From Leucobacter aridicollis (GTDB taxonomy: Bacteria; Actinomycetota; Actinomycetes; Actinomycetales; Microbacteriaceae): DNA of 64,000 nt. The first letter of the stretch is position 1. Each line of letters begins with the position of its first letter. Both the position numbers and the translations under genes were made by a program. Where the stretch lies: positions 2,976,001-3,040,000 of the forward strand of contig NZ_CP075339.1 of assembly GCF_024399335.1 (NCBI RefSeq), given 5' to 3'. The notes under the pieces were generated by a model. That model saw nothing but the letters and a program-made list of their open reading frames with translations. It searched no databases and was not told the origin of the DNA. Positions 55,447-64,000 of this stretch are shown here, piece by piece.

Positions 55447-57132
55447 CTAGCCGCGCTTTGCGATCACTTCAACGTCGGCTGCGACGCGTTGCCAGCCGCT
55501 CGCTCCCTGGGGCGCAAACAGTTCCCCATTCTGGGTGAGCACTCTAATCTGGGCCCTGTTGCCGCCACCGAAGATTTCCTCCGCCTCGGGCACTGATCCC
55601 TGTTCGCTTGGAAAAGTTCCCGGCCCACCGACTGTGACCTTCCCTGCGCTCCCCTGCAAGGTGACTGCCACGAACCGGTTCTGATCGATCCAGTCGAAGT
55701 CGAGCGCCTCGCCACTCGCCCACAGCTCGATGTCTGCCTTCGGAGTGACCGCCGTCGGCATTCCGCCATCGGTTTCCCTGAGGATCCCGCCGACAAGCAC
55801 GTAGCTCTTGCCACCGTCGTCAACGAGCGCGCCGATCATGCTGCCACCCGGCGCGATACCCACAGCCCGCACGTCGAGCCCTTCGAGCCAGGGAATGACG
55901 ATGTCGTGTTGCTCCCCCGAGGCGTTCGCGACGTGCATCTTTGTTGGCGCTGATGCTGAGAGCGACCAGGTCCACAGGTCGTCGTCGACGTTTGGCGCCA
56001 GCGCGTCCTTCCGGCTGTCGACGACAGCTGTGAACCCTTGCGAGACGATGTGTACTCCCGCCTTGGTGCGCACGGCAGCGACGGTCTTGGAACGCGAGAG
56101 CGCAATCGCGTCGCCAGCGAGCTCTTCAACGACCGGGCTAATCCCGATCACTGGCTCGATCCCTGACGCCGTAAAGACGCCAAATTTTCCGTTCTGCACG
56201 CCCGCGAGCTTGGCTCCCACCTGCGACGGAGTCATGGGCGCGACTGCCTGCGGCTTTCCCTTGACCGGTGTCCCGTCGATGAGCAGCTCGACCCGGTTCA
56301 CGCCCGAGACGCTCTGCAAGCTGGTCTGGAGTTGGAGCAGCATCTCTTCTTGCGCCTTGGGGTTATTCAATCCCTCGCCCTTGATATCGACCCGCGCAAG
56401 CCCGTCTTCGACGGTGACCGCATTCTTGGTGAGTGAGGTCCCTTCGGGGAAGCCTGAGCGAGCGACAAGCTCAAACCGTTCACTCGGGCCAGCGAGCAAC
56501 GCGTTCACGATCTCCGTCGAGAGCGCAGCCCGCGACAGGAACCATCTGGTGTCGGGCACCAGCCGGTCGCCGGCACCAAGGAAGTTCACTTGGTGTTGCG
56601 ACCAGATCGCGTCGAAGGTCGCGCGGTCAAGGATGACGCCAGCGGGGGCAGACGAAATCCTCCATTCATCGCCGACACGTGTGAACTCGAATCGGAGCTC
56701 GGTGCTCTCGCCGGCTTCAGTCAGCAGCAGCCGGCCCTCAGGGTCGACTTCGGCGACGACAGAGAGCATCAGCATGCCTGCCGCGTCGCCGTCTTGTCTG
56801 AACGGACGCGACCCCTCCCAGACGAGCACACCGAAGTATGGATCCCACTGATCGGCGTACTCGGGTGTGAGGTACTCGCGTGCGACAGAGTAGTCGTCAA
56901 TCGGTGAGCGTGCCGCTGTGATGAACCCGCGAACCAGCTCCTCGGGTGTCGCGCCGGCCGACGGCCCAAACGCGCTGAACTGGAGGGCCTGCTCAGCTTG
57001 ATTGATGTCAGTGAGTCCCGGCTGCACCGCACCGGAGCCTGGGATCGCAGCGCACGCGCTGAGCGTCAGGGTTGCGACGAGGGCGAATCCGAGGCCGGCA
57101 CGCGACATGCGTCTGATCCTGCGCTTGGTCAT
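55447..57132 (-). CDS. lpqB: Lipoprotein LpqB (GerMN domain)
   Basis: This 561-residue lipoprotein works with the MtrAB two-component system in cell-wall and division control. A signal peptide ends in LTLSAC, followed by a GerMN-like domain (~195-300) with NALLAGPSERFELVARSGFPEG and a beta-propeller-like C-terminal half. The ATG at 57132 overlaps the mtrB stop by four bases (ATGA), so translation is coupled. GGAGGG sits before it. Confidence 0.93.
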   Translation of the reverse strand: MTKRRIRRMSRAGLGFALVATLTLSACAAIPGSGAVQPGLTDINQAEQALQFSAFGPSAGATPEELVRGFITAARSPIDDYSVAREYLTPEYADQWDPYFGVLVWEGSRPFRQDGDAAGMLMLSVVAEVDPEGRLLLTEAGESTELRFEFTRVGDEWRISSAPAGVILDRATFDAIWSQHQVNFLGAGDRLVPDTRWFLSRAALSTEIVNALLAGPSERFELVARSGFPEGTSLTKNAVTVEDGLARVDIKGEGLNNPKAQEEMLLQLQTSLQSVSGVNRVELLIDGTPVKGKPQAVAPMTPSQVGAKLAGVQNGKFGVFTASGIEPVIGISPVVEELAGDAIALSRSKTVAAVRTKAGVHIVSQGFTAVVDSRKDALAPNVDDDLWTWSLSASAPTKMHVANASGEQHDIVIPWLEGLDVRAVGIAPGGSMIGALVDDGGKSYVLVGGILRETDGGMPTAVTPKADIELWASGEALDFDWIDQNRFVAVTLQGSAGKVTVGGPGTFPSEQGSVPEAEEIFGGGNRAQIRVLTQNGELFAPQGASGWQRVAADVEVIAKRG

Positions 57133-58841
57133 GAGCGGCCCTCCTTTGGCGTCTTGATGCTCCGACGGAATGGGCGTTTCAACCAACCACCTGTTGTCTC
57201 ACGCACGTCTGCTCCGCCCGCGACGTCCTCGGGGATGAGCGGTATCGGCGACACAAAGTCTGTCACGTCGTCACCGCGCGGCAGGGTGAGCCGGAAGCTC
57301 GTTCCAACGCCCTTCGCCGACCACACTTCTAGGAATCCGCCGTGGACCGCGGCGTCCTCTCGAGCAATCGCGAGGCCGAGTCCGGTCCCGCCGAGCGTGC
57401 GCTTGCGTGAGGGATCAGCGCGCCAAAACCTGTCAAAGACGTGGTCGACGTCGTCAGCGTCCATGCCCACTCCCCAGTCGCGCACCGCAACGGCAATTGC
57501 GTGGGCGTTCGAGTCGACTGTAACGACGATTGGCCGATCCTCACCGTGCTCGATCGCGTTGCCGACGAGGTTCGACACGATACGTCTGATGCGCCTCGCG
57601 TCGACGTCAACGGGCGTGTAGCCGCCGAGCGGCCGTACCTCGATCAGGCTCGATGAGAGCGGCCTGAGCGACGTCACGACCTCGTCGACAAGGTGGACGA
57701 GGTTCGTGGGCTCAGTCTCAAGCGTCACCCGCCCGGCGTCGTAGCGCGAGATCTCGAGCAGGTCGGTGAGGAGCGACTCGAACCGTCCAACCTGCGTGCT
57801 CAGCACTTCGACGGCACGCTGTTGGCCCGGCGCTAGGGAGTTCTGCTGCCCGCTGAGTACCTCGCTCGCGAGCCGGATAGTAGTGAGCGGCGTGCGCAAC
57901 TCGTGCGACACGTCAGACACGAAACGCTGCTGCATCTCTGAGAGGTCGTCGAGCTCTTGAATGCGGGCTTGGAGCGTGTCGGCCATGTCGTTGAATCCCT
58001 CAGACAACACATCAAAATGCTCGTCGTGCTGCAGTGGCATGCGCGCATCCGCTTCACCTGCTGCGAGCCGCCGGCTCGTGTCTGCTGCCACGCGAATCGG
58101 GCGGAAGACAATCCGAGAAATCACCCAAACGAGCAGTCCGATGAACAGCATCATCCCTACCGCCGTGACAAACAGCGTGCGCTGAACGAACGAGAGCGTT
58201 TCCGCTGTCGCCGAGAGCTCGTATCCGATAAACAGGTCGAACACCCCGGCGCCCGCCGGGAACTTCAGGGACGAGCCAACGACTATGCCAGGTGCGTCTT
58301 TCGCCTCGCCGTCGCGAAACGTCACTGCCTGCCAATACTGGGGTTCCTCAGCAACAAGCACAGCCTCCGCGAGTTCCTCGCTCACTGCCTGACCGAGCGC
58401 CGATGGGGTACTCGCCACCGGGGATAGCTCGGGAAATGGCGCCTGGTTTTCTTGGCGCCTGATGTAGATCATCTGGCTCGACGACGTGTCCTGCACCGTT
58501 CGAAGCACAGAGGTTTGCAGTGACTGCAGGCCGCCCCTGTCGGCGGGATCGAACGAGTCGATCATGCGCTGCGCCTGCACCGTTGCGCGCGCTGAGTCCT
58601 GCAACGATTGTTCGAGGCGCGACGAGAACAGGTCGTTGCTCACGCTCGTGAGCAGGAACACACCGGCGATCGCGATCATCGCGCCAGTCACGAGACCCGT
58701 GATCGTCATCGTGCGGAGCATGAGCGACCGGCCCCACCGTGCGCGGAAGGGCCCGAGCACGGGTTGAGTCGCCTTGATCCACCGCAGCCTCAGGCGACGC
58801 CAAGTCCGCTGCATTCGACCGCGCGACCTTGGCTCAGTCAT
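57129..58841 (-). CDS. mtrB: Sensor histidine kinase MtrB
   Basis: This 570-residue membrane kinase phosphorylates MtrA. It has two membrane helices (~45-66 and ~223-245) around an extracytoplasmic sensor, a HAMP domain (RPIRVAADTSRRLAAGEADARMPL), the phosphorylated H313 in FVSDVSHELRTPLTT, and the ATPase boxes NLVGNAIEH, DWGVGMD and GTGLGLAI. It starts 8 bases after mtrA. Confidence 0.95.
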   Translation of the reverse strand: MTEPRSRGRMQRTWRRLRLRWIKATQPVLGPFRARWGRSLMLRTMTITGLVTGAMIAIAGVFLLTSVSNDLFSSRLEQSLQDSARATVQAQRMIDSFDPADRGGLQSLQTSVLRTVQDTSSSQMIYIRRQENQAPFPELSPVASTPSALGQAVSEELAEAVLVAEEPQYWQAVTFRDGEAKDAPGIVVGSSLKFPAGAGVFDLFIGYELSATAETLSFVQRTLFVTAVGMMLFIGLLVWVISRIVFRPIRVAADTSRRLAAGEADARMPLQHDEHFDVLSEGFNDMADTLQARIQELDDLSEMQQRFVSDVSHELRTPLTTIRLASEVLSGQQNSLAPGQQRAVEVLSTQVGRFESLLTDLLEISRYDAGRVTLETEPTNLVHLVDEVVTSLRPLSSSLIEVRPLGGYTPVDVDARRIRRIVSNLVGNAIEHGEDRPIVVTVDSNAHAIAVAVRDWGVGMDADDVDHVFDRFWRADPSRKRTLGGTGLGLAIAREDAAVHGGFLEVWSAKGVGTSFRLTLPRGDDVTDFVSPIPLIPEDVAGGADVRETTGGWLKRPFRRSIKTPKEGRS

Positions 58842-58849
58842 GCGAGCGA

Positions 58850-59533
58850 CTATTCTGCGCGGGCACCAGCACGGTACCCAACCCCGCGCACGGTCGTCAC
58901 GATCGCCGGGCGATCAGGATCGATCTCGATTTTCGCGCGCAGCCGCTGGACGTGAACATTCACGAGACGAGTATCGGCCTTGTACTGGTAGCCCCACACC
59001 TTCTCGAGCAGTACCTCACGAGTGAACACCTGCTGAGGCTTCCGCGCGAGAATCGCGAGGAGATCGAACTCGAGCGGTGTGAGGGCGATAACCTCGTCGC
59101 CGCGCTTCACCTCGTGGCCGGCGACGTCGATGTGCAGGTCGCCGATCATGAGGGTTTCGTTCGTATCTTCCTGCGGTTCGCGGAGGCGAGCGCGGATCCG
59201 AGCGATGAGCTCTGCAGGGTTGAACGGCTTGACGACATAGTCGTCTGCACCGACCTCGAGCCCGCGCACGACGTCGCGGGTGTCGGTGCGGGCCGTAAGC
59301 ATGATGATGGGCACCCCGGATTCTGCACGAATCTGTTCGCAGACACCGATCCCATCGAGTCCTGGCAGCATCACATCGAGGAGTACAAGATCAGGGCGCG
59401 TCGCACGGAACTGCTCAACGGCTTCGAACCCGTCGTAGGCATGCTCGACAAGGAATCCTTCTCCTTGCAGCACCATGCTCAGCATCTCAGCGAGTGCTCT
59501 GTCATCATCCACTACGAGGATTCGTGCGCTCAT
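58850..59533 (-). CDS. mtrA: DNA-binding response regulator MtrA
   Basis: This 227-residue OmpR-type regulator controls cell-division and wall genes. The receiver has the acidic VVDDDR, the phosphorylation site D53 in LLDVMLPGLDG and the Lys in VVKPFNPAEL. The winged helix ends VWGYQYKADTRLVNVHVQRLRAKIE and TVRGVGYRAG. The start at ATG 59533 begins the standard sequence MSARILVVDDD; longer in-frame starts are unlikely. mtrA-mtrB-lpqB is one operon. Confidence 0.96.
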   Translation of the reverse strand: MSARILVVDDDRALAEMLSMVLQGEGFLVEHAYDGFEAVEQFRATRPDLVLLDVMLPGLDGIGVCEQIRAESGVPIIMLTARTDTRDVVRGLEVGADDYVVKPFNPAELIARIRARLREPQEDTNETLMIGDLHIDVAGHEVKRGDEVIALTPLEFDLLAILARKPQQVFTREVLLEKVWGYQYKADTRLVNVHVQRLRAKIEIDPDRPAIVTTVRGVGYRAGARAE

Positions 59534-59597
59534 GAGCCTATTATGACCGGTCGGCCTGGTAATCGTGCAACCAGCCCCCTCGGAAGGGGTGGAAAGC

Positions 59598-60026
59598 CTA
59601 GAAGTGGTCAAACCTGCCGGGTAGCAGTTCCCAAGGTTCACGTCCCAGGTACTCACACACAGCACGGTACACACAGTGCTCAATGAAGTAGCGACGGTGC
59701 TCGTCGTCATCAACGTGCAGCCCCTTGCTGCGTTGAATCGGCATTCGATAGAGCATGATGCTTGCTGCGTCTCGGTCGATCGAGTAAAGCATCGGCATTG
59801 AGCTCTCGCCTGCGGCAGCAGGCACGGTTTGGAAGCCGATCTGCACGCCGTGGAGTTCCTCGGGGAACGCTCGCTGCAAGAACTCGACCGCGCCGCGAGC
59901 GTCAGACTCGAACTTCTTCACCCTGCTCTGCGGATTCGCGAGCGCTGGTCCAGTGATTGACGAGCGGATCGGGCGACGCCCATGCCGTGTCTGGCGCCCG
60001 TGCGTACGCGGGGTCCTGGAAGTCAT
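59598..60026 (-). CDS. Zincin-like (DUF1025-type) protein lacking the HExxH motif
   Basis: This 142-residue protein resembles the small metallopeptidase-family proteins found near mtrA and glycosyltransferase genes in Actinobacteria. It has a basic N-terminus (MTSRTPRTHGRQTRHGRR), ASIMLYRMPIQRSKGLHVDDDEHR in the middle and ends EYLGREPWELLPGRFDHF. The zinc motif HExxH expected in active family members is replaced by IEHCV in YFIEHCVYRAV, so it is probably not a peptidase. Assignment is by recalled similarity and synteny. Confidence 0.7.
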   Translation of the reverse strand: MTSRTPRTHGRQTRHGRRPIRSSITGPALANPQSRVKKFESDARGAVEFLQRAFPEELHGVQIGFQTVPAAAGESSMPMLYSIDRDAASIMLYRMPIQRSKGLHVDDDEHRRYFIEHCVYRAVCEYLGREPWELLPGRFDHF

Positions 60027-60048
60027 ACCGTCCAGTCTACGGCCACCG

Positions 60049-61440
60049 CTAGCGCGTGTAGACCGTCAGCTGGCCCGTGTGCTCGGCGCGCGGCATGATT
60101 GGGTATCCGGCGATCGAGCCGCTCCCGACCATGCGAACTCCCGCGTGTACGGGCTCGGTGCTCGTGAGTGTGCGGCTGCCTGCCCCTGGCACGACAACGG
60201 CGGCTCCCGGCGCGACAGTGACCTGCTGCTCTTTGCCGCCTGCGACGGTGACCTCGGCGGGTACATCACCGGGGTTTGCGACGATGAGTTCGCCTCCTGG
60301 CGTCACCGGGGCTGCAGTTGGCGTATTCGCCGGAATCGTCGGGGCCGGCGCGAACCACTGGAAGTCGTGAGTCTCACCCGAGTTCGCGGCACCCTCGGCT
60401 CCCGCGAAGACAGGCACATCGGCGTCTACAACAATTGCGGTTGCGTCGTGCGGCCACGACTCAATCGCAAGCGCCCCCACGACGCGGGGTTCAAGCTCGA
60501 TGACGCCGAGCTGCGTGCGAACACCCTTGGCGTCGATTGCTGAGACCGTACCGCTGCCTGCGACATCTCCTGGGGTGATCGCGTGCACGAGTACCGGGAA
60601 GCGGTCAGCTGGCCCAGTGTCAGTTGGTACCTCTTCGTGGTCGTGCGAGTCTTCGTTCGCGACTCCTGGAATGACGAGTAGCTGCTCGGGGCGAAGCTGC
60701 CGAGTGACTACGGAGGTTCCGACAGGGACGATGCCGTCCACTCGTGCGACCCCGAGGCTTGCCGAGACAGGTGCCCCCGTGCTTGTCACTCGCACTGCGA
60801 GGCGCTCTCGGTTGGGCGCATACCCGTTGAGCGAAACGATCTGTTCGGAGTTCGGGGCGACGATCACTCCCGAGGTTTGCACTGCGTCGATCTCGCCGTT
60901 CTCGTCAAACACGGTGATCTGCACGGTTGCGGGAACCTCGCTCGCGTTGCCTAGGCTGAGCGTCGTCGAGAGTCCGAGCGTGCTTGCTCCGCCGACGAGC
61001 CACTGCTCGTTGACGGGTTCGACGCACGCACTCGCGGTTGCGCCGCGGAGTGATGCTGAGGCGAGTTTCTGGCTTTGGGCGGCAGCAAGCGAGGCCTGCG
61101 CGGCGCCGGTGAGCACTCGAGCTCCACTCGCGGCTGCGCCCTCCCCTCCCCCGAGCGTGCCGAGTTCACCGTCTCCGCTCACGACCACAGTTGCCTCGCC
61201 TACCGGCACGGCGACGTCGGGGCGAGAAGGATCAGCGCCGAGCTCTGCGAATGCGCCAGCACACACAATACTGCGCTCGCCTGTCTGTGTCGTGCTCACC
61301 GTGACTGCGTGCGGGGCGCGCTCGACGCTCGGAAGCTGAACCGTTCCGAGGAGTAACACCCCGGCTGCGGCAGCTCCGGTGATGATGAGCCCTGTGAGCG
61401 CACGGGCGCCGCCGCGAACAAACCTCTCGCTTGTGCTCAT
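60049..61440 (-). CDS. DUF5719 family membrane-anchored protein
   Basis: This 463-residue protein has a membrane helix near its N-terminus (ALTGLIITGAAAAGVLLLG), then an extracytoplasmic beta-rich region of repeated ~70-residue units with similar phrasing (EVPATVQITVFDENGEI, DVPAEVTVAGGKEQQ). It matches the DUF5719 family, which always sits beside the large glycosyltransferase in Actinobacteria. The ATG is directly adjacent to the stop of the glycosyltransferase gene, so they are coupled. Its role may be to support a cell-wall glycan enzyme. Confidence 0.85.
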   Translation of the reverse strand: MSTSERFVRGGARALTGLIITGAAAAGVLLLGTVQLPSVERAPHAVTVSTTQTGERSIVCAGAFAELGADPSRPDVAVPVGEATVVVSGDGELGTLGGGEGAAASGARVLTGAAQASLAAAQSQKLASASLRGATASACVEPVNEQWLVGGASTLGLSTTLSLGNASEVPATVQITVFDENGEIDAVQTSGVIVAPNSEQIVSLNGYAPNRERLAVRVTSTGAPVSASLGVARVDGIVPVGTSVVTRQLRPEQLLVIPGVANEDSHDHEEVPTDTGPADRFPVLVHAITPGDVAGSGTVSAIDAKGVRTQLGVIELEPRVVGALAIESWPHDATAIVVDADVPVFAGAEGAANSGETHDFQWFAPAPTIPANTPTAAPVTPGGELIVANPGDVPAEVTVAGGKEQQVTVAPGAAVVVPGAGSRTLTSTEPVHAGVRMVGSGSIAGYPIMPRAEHTGQLTVYTR

Positions 61441-64000
61441 CTACTTGCCCTCCCCGAGCTGCTCGTCTGCGTCTCGCGATTCTGCGTCTGTCGCTTCCTC
61501 GACGCCCGCATTCGGCGCGTCGACCGCTGCGGCCTGCGACGTCACGGCGAGGTGGGAATCCCCGTCAGGATCGGTCGAGCGCGCATCTTCCGCTGATCCA
61601 GCCGGTTCGGTGTCCCCCGCAGGATCAGCCGGGTCGATGTCCGTCGCTGGATCAGCCGGGTCGATGTCTTCGTCAGCTTCAGCTAGGACCTCGGCCGGTG
61701 ACTCGTCGTCGGATTCTGCACCATCGCCAGCGTCGGAGAAGCCCTCAGCAGCCTCGGGCACCTCAGGTTCGGCAGGCCCCTGAGGTGCGTCAGGCCTCTC
61801 AACCGCCTCAGCCGCCTCGGACACGTCAGGTACCTCGGACACCTCAGACGCGGCAGGCGCGGCAGGCGCGGCAGATGCCTGCGGCTCGTCGCCCATATCC
61901 ACGGCGGGGGCAGCCGTCTCAGTGACCTCGGCCCCGGCAACCGCGGGAACAGCCCCTTCCGCGACAGCGGAAGGTAGGGCTGCGCCTGCACCGGCGGTCA
62001 CAGCGGCAGCGGCGCGGCGCTCTGCTCGCTTACTCGCGCGCTTGCGCACCCGCTTCGGACGCTTGCGTCGCTCAGGGCGCTCAACAACCTCGCCCGTGGG
62101 CAGCGCGAGCAGCAGCATTGCGAACAGCAGGACAAGCTGCGCGGTCCAGACAGTCTGCCCGCCGAACGAAGTCCCGACGAGCGCGGCAGACTCGTCCCCC
62201 TCAGCTTCATGGCCTGTTGCGGCATCTGAGACGCGCCAGAGGAGTCCCTGCTCGGTCGTACCGACGCTCGCGAGTTCGGGGTGCTGGTCGAGCGTGCGCT
62301 GGAGCTCGGTCTCCGCGCTCGGCTCATTCCCTGACCGCAGCAGCACGTAGGTGATGCGCTCGGCGTTCAGCGCGTCGGCGACGCTGCCGCCACCGATGCT
62401 CGCGAGCGAGCCGACGAGTTCGGCGAGTTGCTTGTCGTCGTCGGTCGGGTCAGAGAGGCGCGCGGAGGTGCGGAAATCGTCAAGCTCGATACCCTCGCCT
62501 GTCACAATTTCGGCGCGCATGGCTCCCTCACCTGACGCACTGAGTACGAGTGTGCGGGTGTTTGGGTTTTGTTCTCCAGCGACCTGGACGAGCGCGGGCA
62601 TCCGAGACTCCCCTGGGCCCATCGGCACGTTGCCTGTGACAAGGCGCACCGCGATCGGCCCTGCAGCAACGACCGCTGCGACGAGCGCGACTGCGACGAC
62701 CGCAGGCGCAGCACGTCGCGCCGTTTCGGCGCCGAGAGCTGCGAGCCCGAGTACGGCGAGCCAGTAGAGCACGAGGCCAGAACCCGTCCAGACCGCAATC
62801 GGGGTGTCACCCGACGTGGTGGGCATGAGCTGGGTTGATCCGACCGCCGCGACTATTCCGAGCCCACCGAACAGGGCATGCAGCAGCGTTGCAGCTACCT
62901 TGCCGGTGTAGAGGCCGAGCAGGGCCAGGAGTGCGATCGGAAGCATCAGCACGCCGACGAGGAGTGTCGCGGGTAGGTTACCGAGCCCGGCTGTCTCGAA
63001 GATGCGTCCCCAGCCGTCGAGGGCGAACTCTGGGAACCCGAGCAGCAGGTGCCAGGTCGTACCCGGTGTGTACGGCAGTGGGATCCCTGGGTCAGCGAGA
63101 AGGTCGAACGGTCGCCCGCCGAACACTGTCGCGATGATCTTCGGGCCGAAGAGCACGAGTGGAGCGATGGCGATCGACAGCACGCGCAGCGCGCCGCGCA
63201 GACTGGAGAATACGCCGACGACGAGGAAAACGAGCGCGACCGGGATGAGCACGGGGGCGCTCGCGAGGGCAACCGCAGCGAGCAGCGACGCAGTGCCAGC
63301 CCAGCTCCAGGACTCGCGACAGCGGGTGGCGGCGAGAAGCAACCACGGCATTACGACGGCCAGGATCAGCGTGGTGATTCGGCCCGAGGCGATCGAACCG
63401 AGCAGCACGGGGCTCAGAGCGAACCCGATGGCGACAACTGCCCGCGCCGCCCCCGACTCTGCAATCTGCGCCGCCCAGATCCAGGCGCCGAGCGCCGAGA
63501 GCGGAATTGCGATGATGAGCAGGATGACGAGCGCGTGCGAGGGGTTCCAGAACGTGACAGACCCGAGCACTGCGAGCACCCAGGCGAACGGGTCGGCGGG
63601 AACGCCGTCGAGTGTGCGGGTGTGATGCCAGAGCTCGCCGATAGGGCTGAGCGGCGCAAGGCCACCCCCGAACAGGCTCGTTTGGGCGATTGCCCACCAG
63701 GTAAGCGCGATCGCAGCCACCGCAGTAACCACGAGCACGGCGAGGCCGCCCGTCGAGACAAACCCGAGCTCTCGTGGAACACGCCCCTGGGCGGCAAGTA
63801 TCGCCTCGCGGTCGATCATTCGCGCGGTGCGCACCGTCTTTCTGTCGGTGCGCAGTGGGCGCACCGCTGCCCAGCCGACGCGTGACGCCCGCTTCACTCG
63901 TTTGCGTGACGCGAGAAGCGCTTTCGGGCGGAAGAAGACTGTCAGCGCGGCGACGAACTCGCCGATCATGTTTCCTGGTTGCTCGCGAATCAGCGCCCAG
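61441..64000 (-). CDS. Large membrane glycosyltransferase (GT2 type), N-terminus beyond the window
   Basis: The frame stays open through the right edge: before an internal Met at 63969 it reads WALIREQPGN with no stop, so the true start lies outside. The visible 853 codons hold a basic juxtamembrane stretch, about 12-14 membrane helices and then a ~180-residue Ala/Pro/Glu/Asp-rich tail. This is the membrane half of the actinobacterial protein whose N-terminal GT2 domain makes cell-wall glycan; that catalytic half is not in the window. The tail contains repeats such as DIDPADPA. Naming rests on the layout and the DUF5719 neighbour. Confidence 0.75.
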   Translation of the reverse strand, partial: WALIREQPGNMIGEFVAALTVFFRPKALLASRKRVKRASRVGWAAVRPLRTDRKTVRTARMIDREAILAAQGRVPRELGFVSTGGLAVLVVTAVAAIALTWWAIAQTSLFGGGLAPLSPIGELWHHTRTLDGVPADPFAWVLAVLGSVTFWNPSHALVILLIIAIPLSALGAWIWAAQIAESGAARAVVAIGFALSPVLLGSIASGRITTLILAVVMPWLLLAATRCRESWSWAGTASLLAAVALASAPVLIPVALVFLVVGVFSSLRGALRVLSIAIAPLVLFGPKIIATVFGGRPFDLLADPGIPLPYTPGTTWHLLLGFPEFALDGWGRIFETAGLGNLPATLLVGVLMLPIALLALLGLYTGKVAATLLHALFGGLGIVAAVGSTQLMPTTSGDTPIAVWTGSGLVLYWLAVLGLAALGAETARRAAPAVVAVALVAAVVAAGPIAVRLVTGNVPMGPGESRMPALVQVAGEQNPNTRTLVLSASGEGAMRAEIVTGEGIELDDFRTSARLSDPTDDDKQLAELVGSLASIGGGSVADALNAERITYVLLRSGNEPSAETELQRTLDQHPELASVGTTEQGLLWRVSDAATGHEAEGDESAALVGTSFGGQTVWTAQLVLLFAMLLLALPTGEVVERPERRKRPKRVRKRASKRAERRAAAAVTAGAGAALPSAVAEGAVPAVAGAEVTETAAPAVDMGDEPQASAAPAAPAASEVSEVPDVSEAAEAVERPDAPQGPAEPEVPEAAEGFSDAGDGAESDDESPAEVLAEADEDIDPADPATDIDPADPAGDTEPAGSAEDARSTDPDGDSHLAVTSQAAAVDAPNAGVEEATDAESRDADEQLGEGK

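Overview
This 64 kb window is a chromosomal segment of a high-GC Gram-positive bacterium. It is most likely a member of the Microbacteriaceae (Actinomycetota), and the gene style would fit Leucobacter or a close relative. The evidence is mycothiol synthase, LpqB-MtrAB, a DUF3073 protein, a long-form HPF, HtaA-type heme-binding proteins, many GTG/TTG starts and strong C/G third-position use. I see no insertion sequence, prophage, CRISPR array or rRNA operon. Both edges cut a gene: an acyl-CoA oxidase on the left loses its C-terminus, and a membrane glycosyltransferase on the right loses its N-terminus.

Layout. 1-9.5 kb: acyl-CoA oxidase, DEAD-box helicase and an AcrB-type RND transporter (minus strand), then a DUF445 membrane protein and a secreted Cys-containing protein. 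9.6-12.2 kb: DUF3073, gpmA, a YgfZ-type folate-binding protein and two small membrane proteins. 12.3-22.3 kb: a phosphate and redox block on the plus strand, namely a GlnR-like regulator, mshD, ppk, a Nudix/phosphohistidine-phosphatase fusion, a lipid kinase and pstSCAB. A PHO box lies before pstS and an intercistronic stem follows it; the flanking non-coding DNA holds a G-quadruplex-prone pentamer tract and several large palindromes. 22.6-30.8 kb: mixed housekeeping and regulatory genes (HdeD-like and GlsB-like membrane proteins, an MpaB-type oxygenase behind a large LuxR regulator, a LysE exporter, pdxS without pdxT, a family-3 glycosidase) with tRNA-Lys and tRNA-Ala. 30.9-45.1 kb: a split heme-acquisition locus. 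hmuUV and hmuT diverge around a DtxR/IdeR-like palindrome. After a LytR_C protein and a CIRCE-controlled groEL come four HtaA-family surface proteins with six HtaA domains in total. 45.2-64 kb: msrB, a DMT transporter, tRNA-Thr, a DsbA-like protein, secA, a Fur-family regulator with katA, a polyprenol-phosphate mannosyltransferase-like protein, hpf, comF, lpqB-mtrB-mtrA, a degenerate zincin, a DUF5719 protein and the glycosyltransferase.

How the parts work together. The heme block can be read as a relay. A protein ending in a sortase-type LANSG signal and a three-domain membrane-anchored protein would capture heme. Two single-domain membrane-anchored proteins would pass it to the HmuT lipoprotein, and HmuUV would import it. 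Five of the six HtaA domains keep the Tyr-His-Tyr heme triad; the third domain of the largest protein has lost the His and the second Tyr. The phosphate block couples high-affinity phosphate import with polyphosphate metabolism. The right part matches the conserved actinobacterial secA-hpf-comF-lpqB-mtrB-mtrA order, but a Fur/catalase/glycosyltransferase group is inserted after secA.
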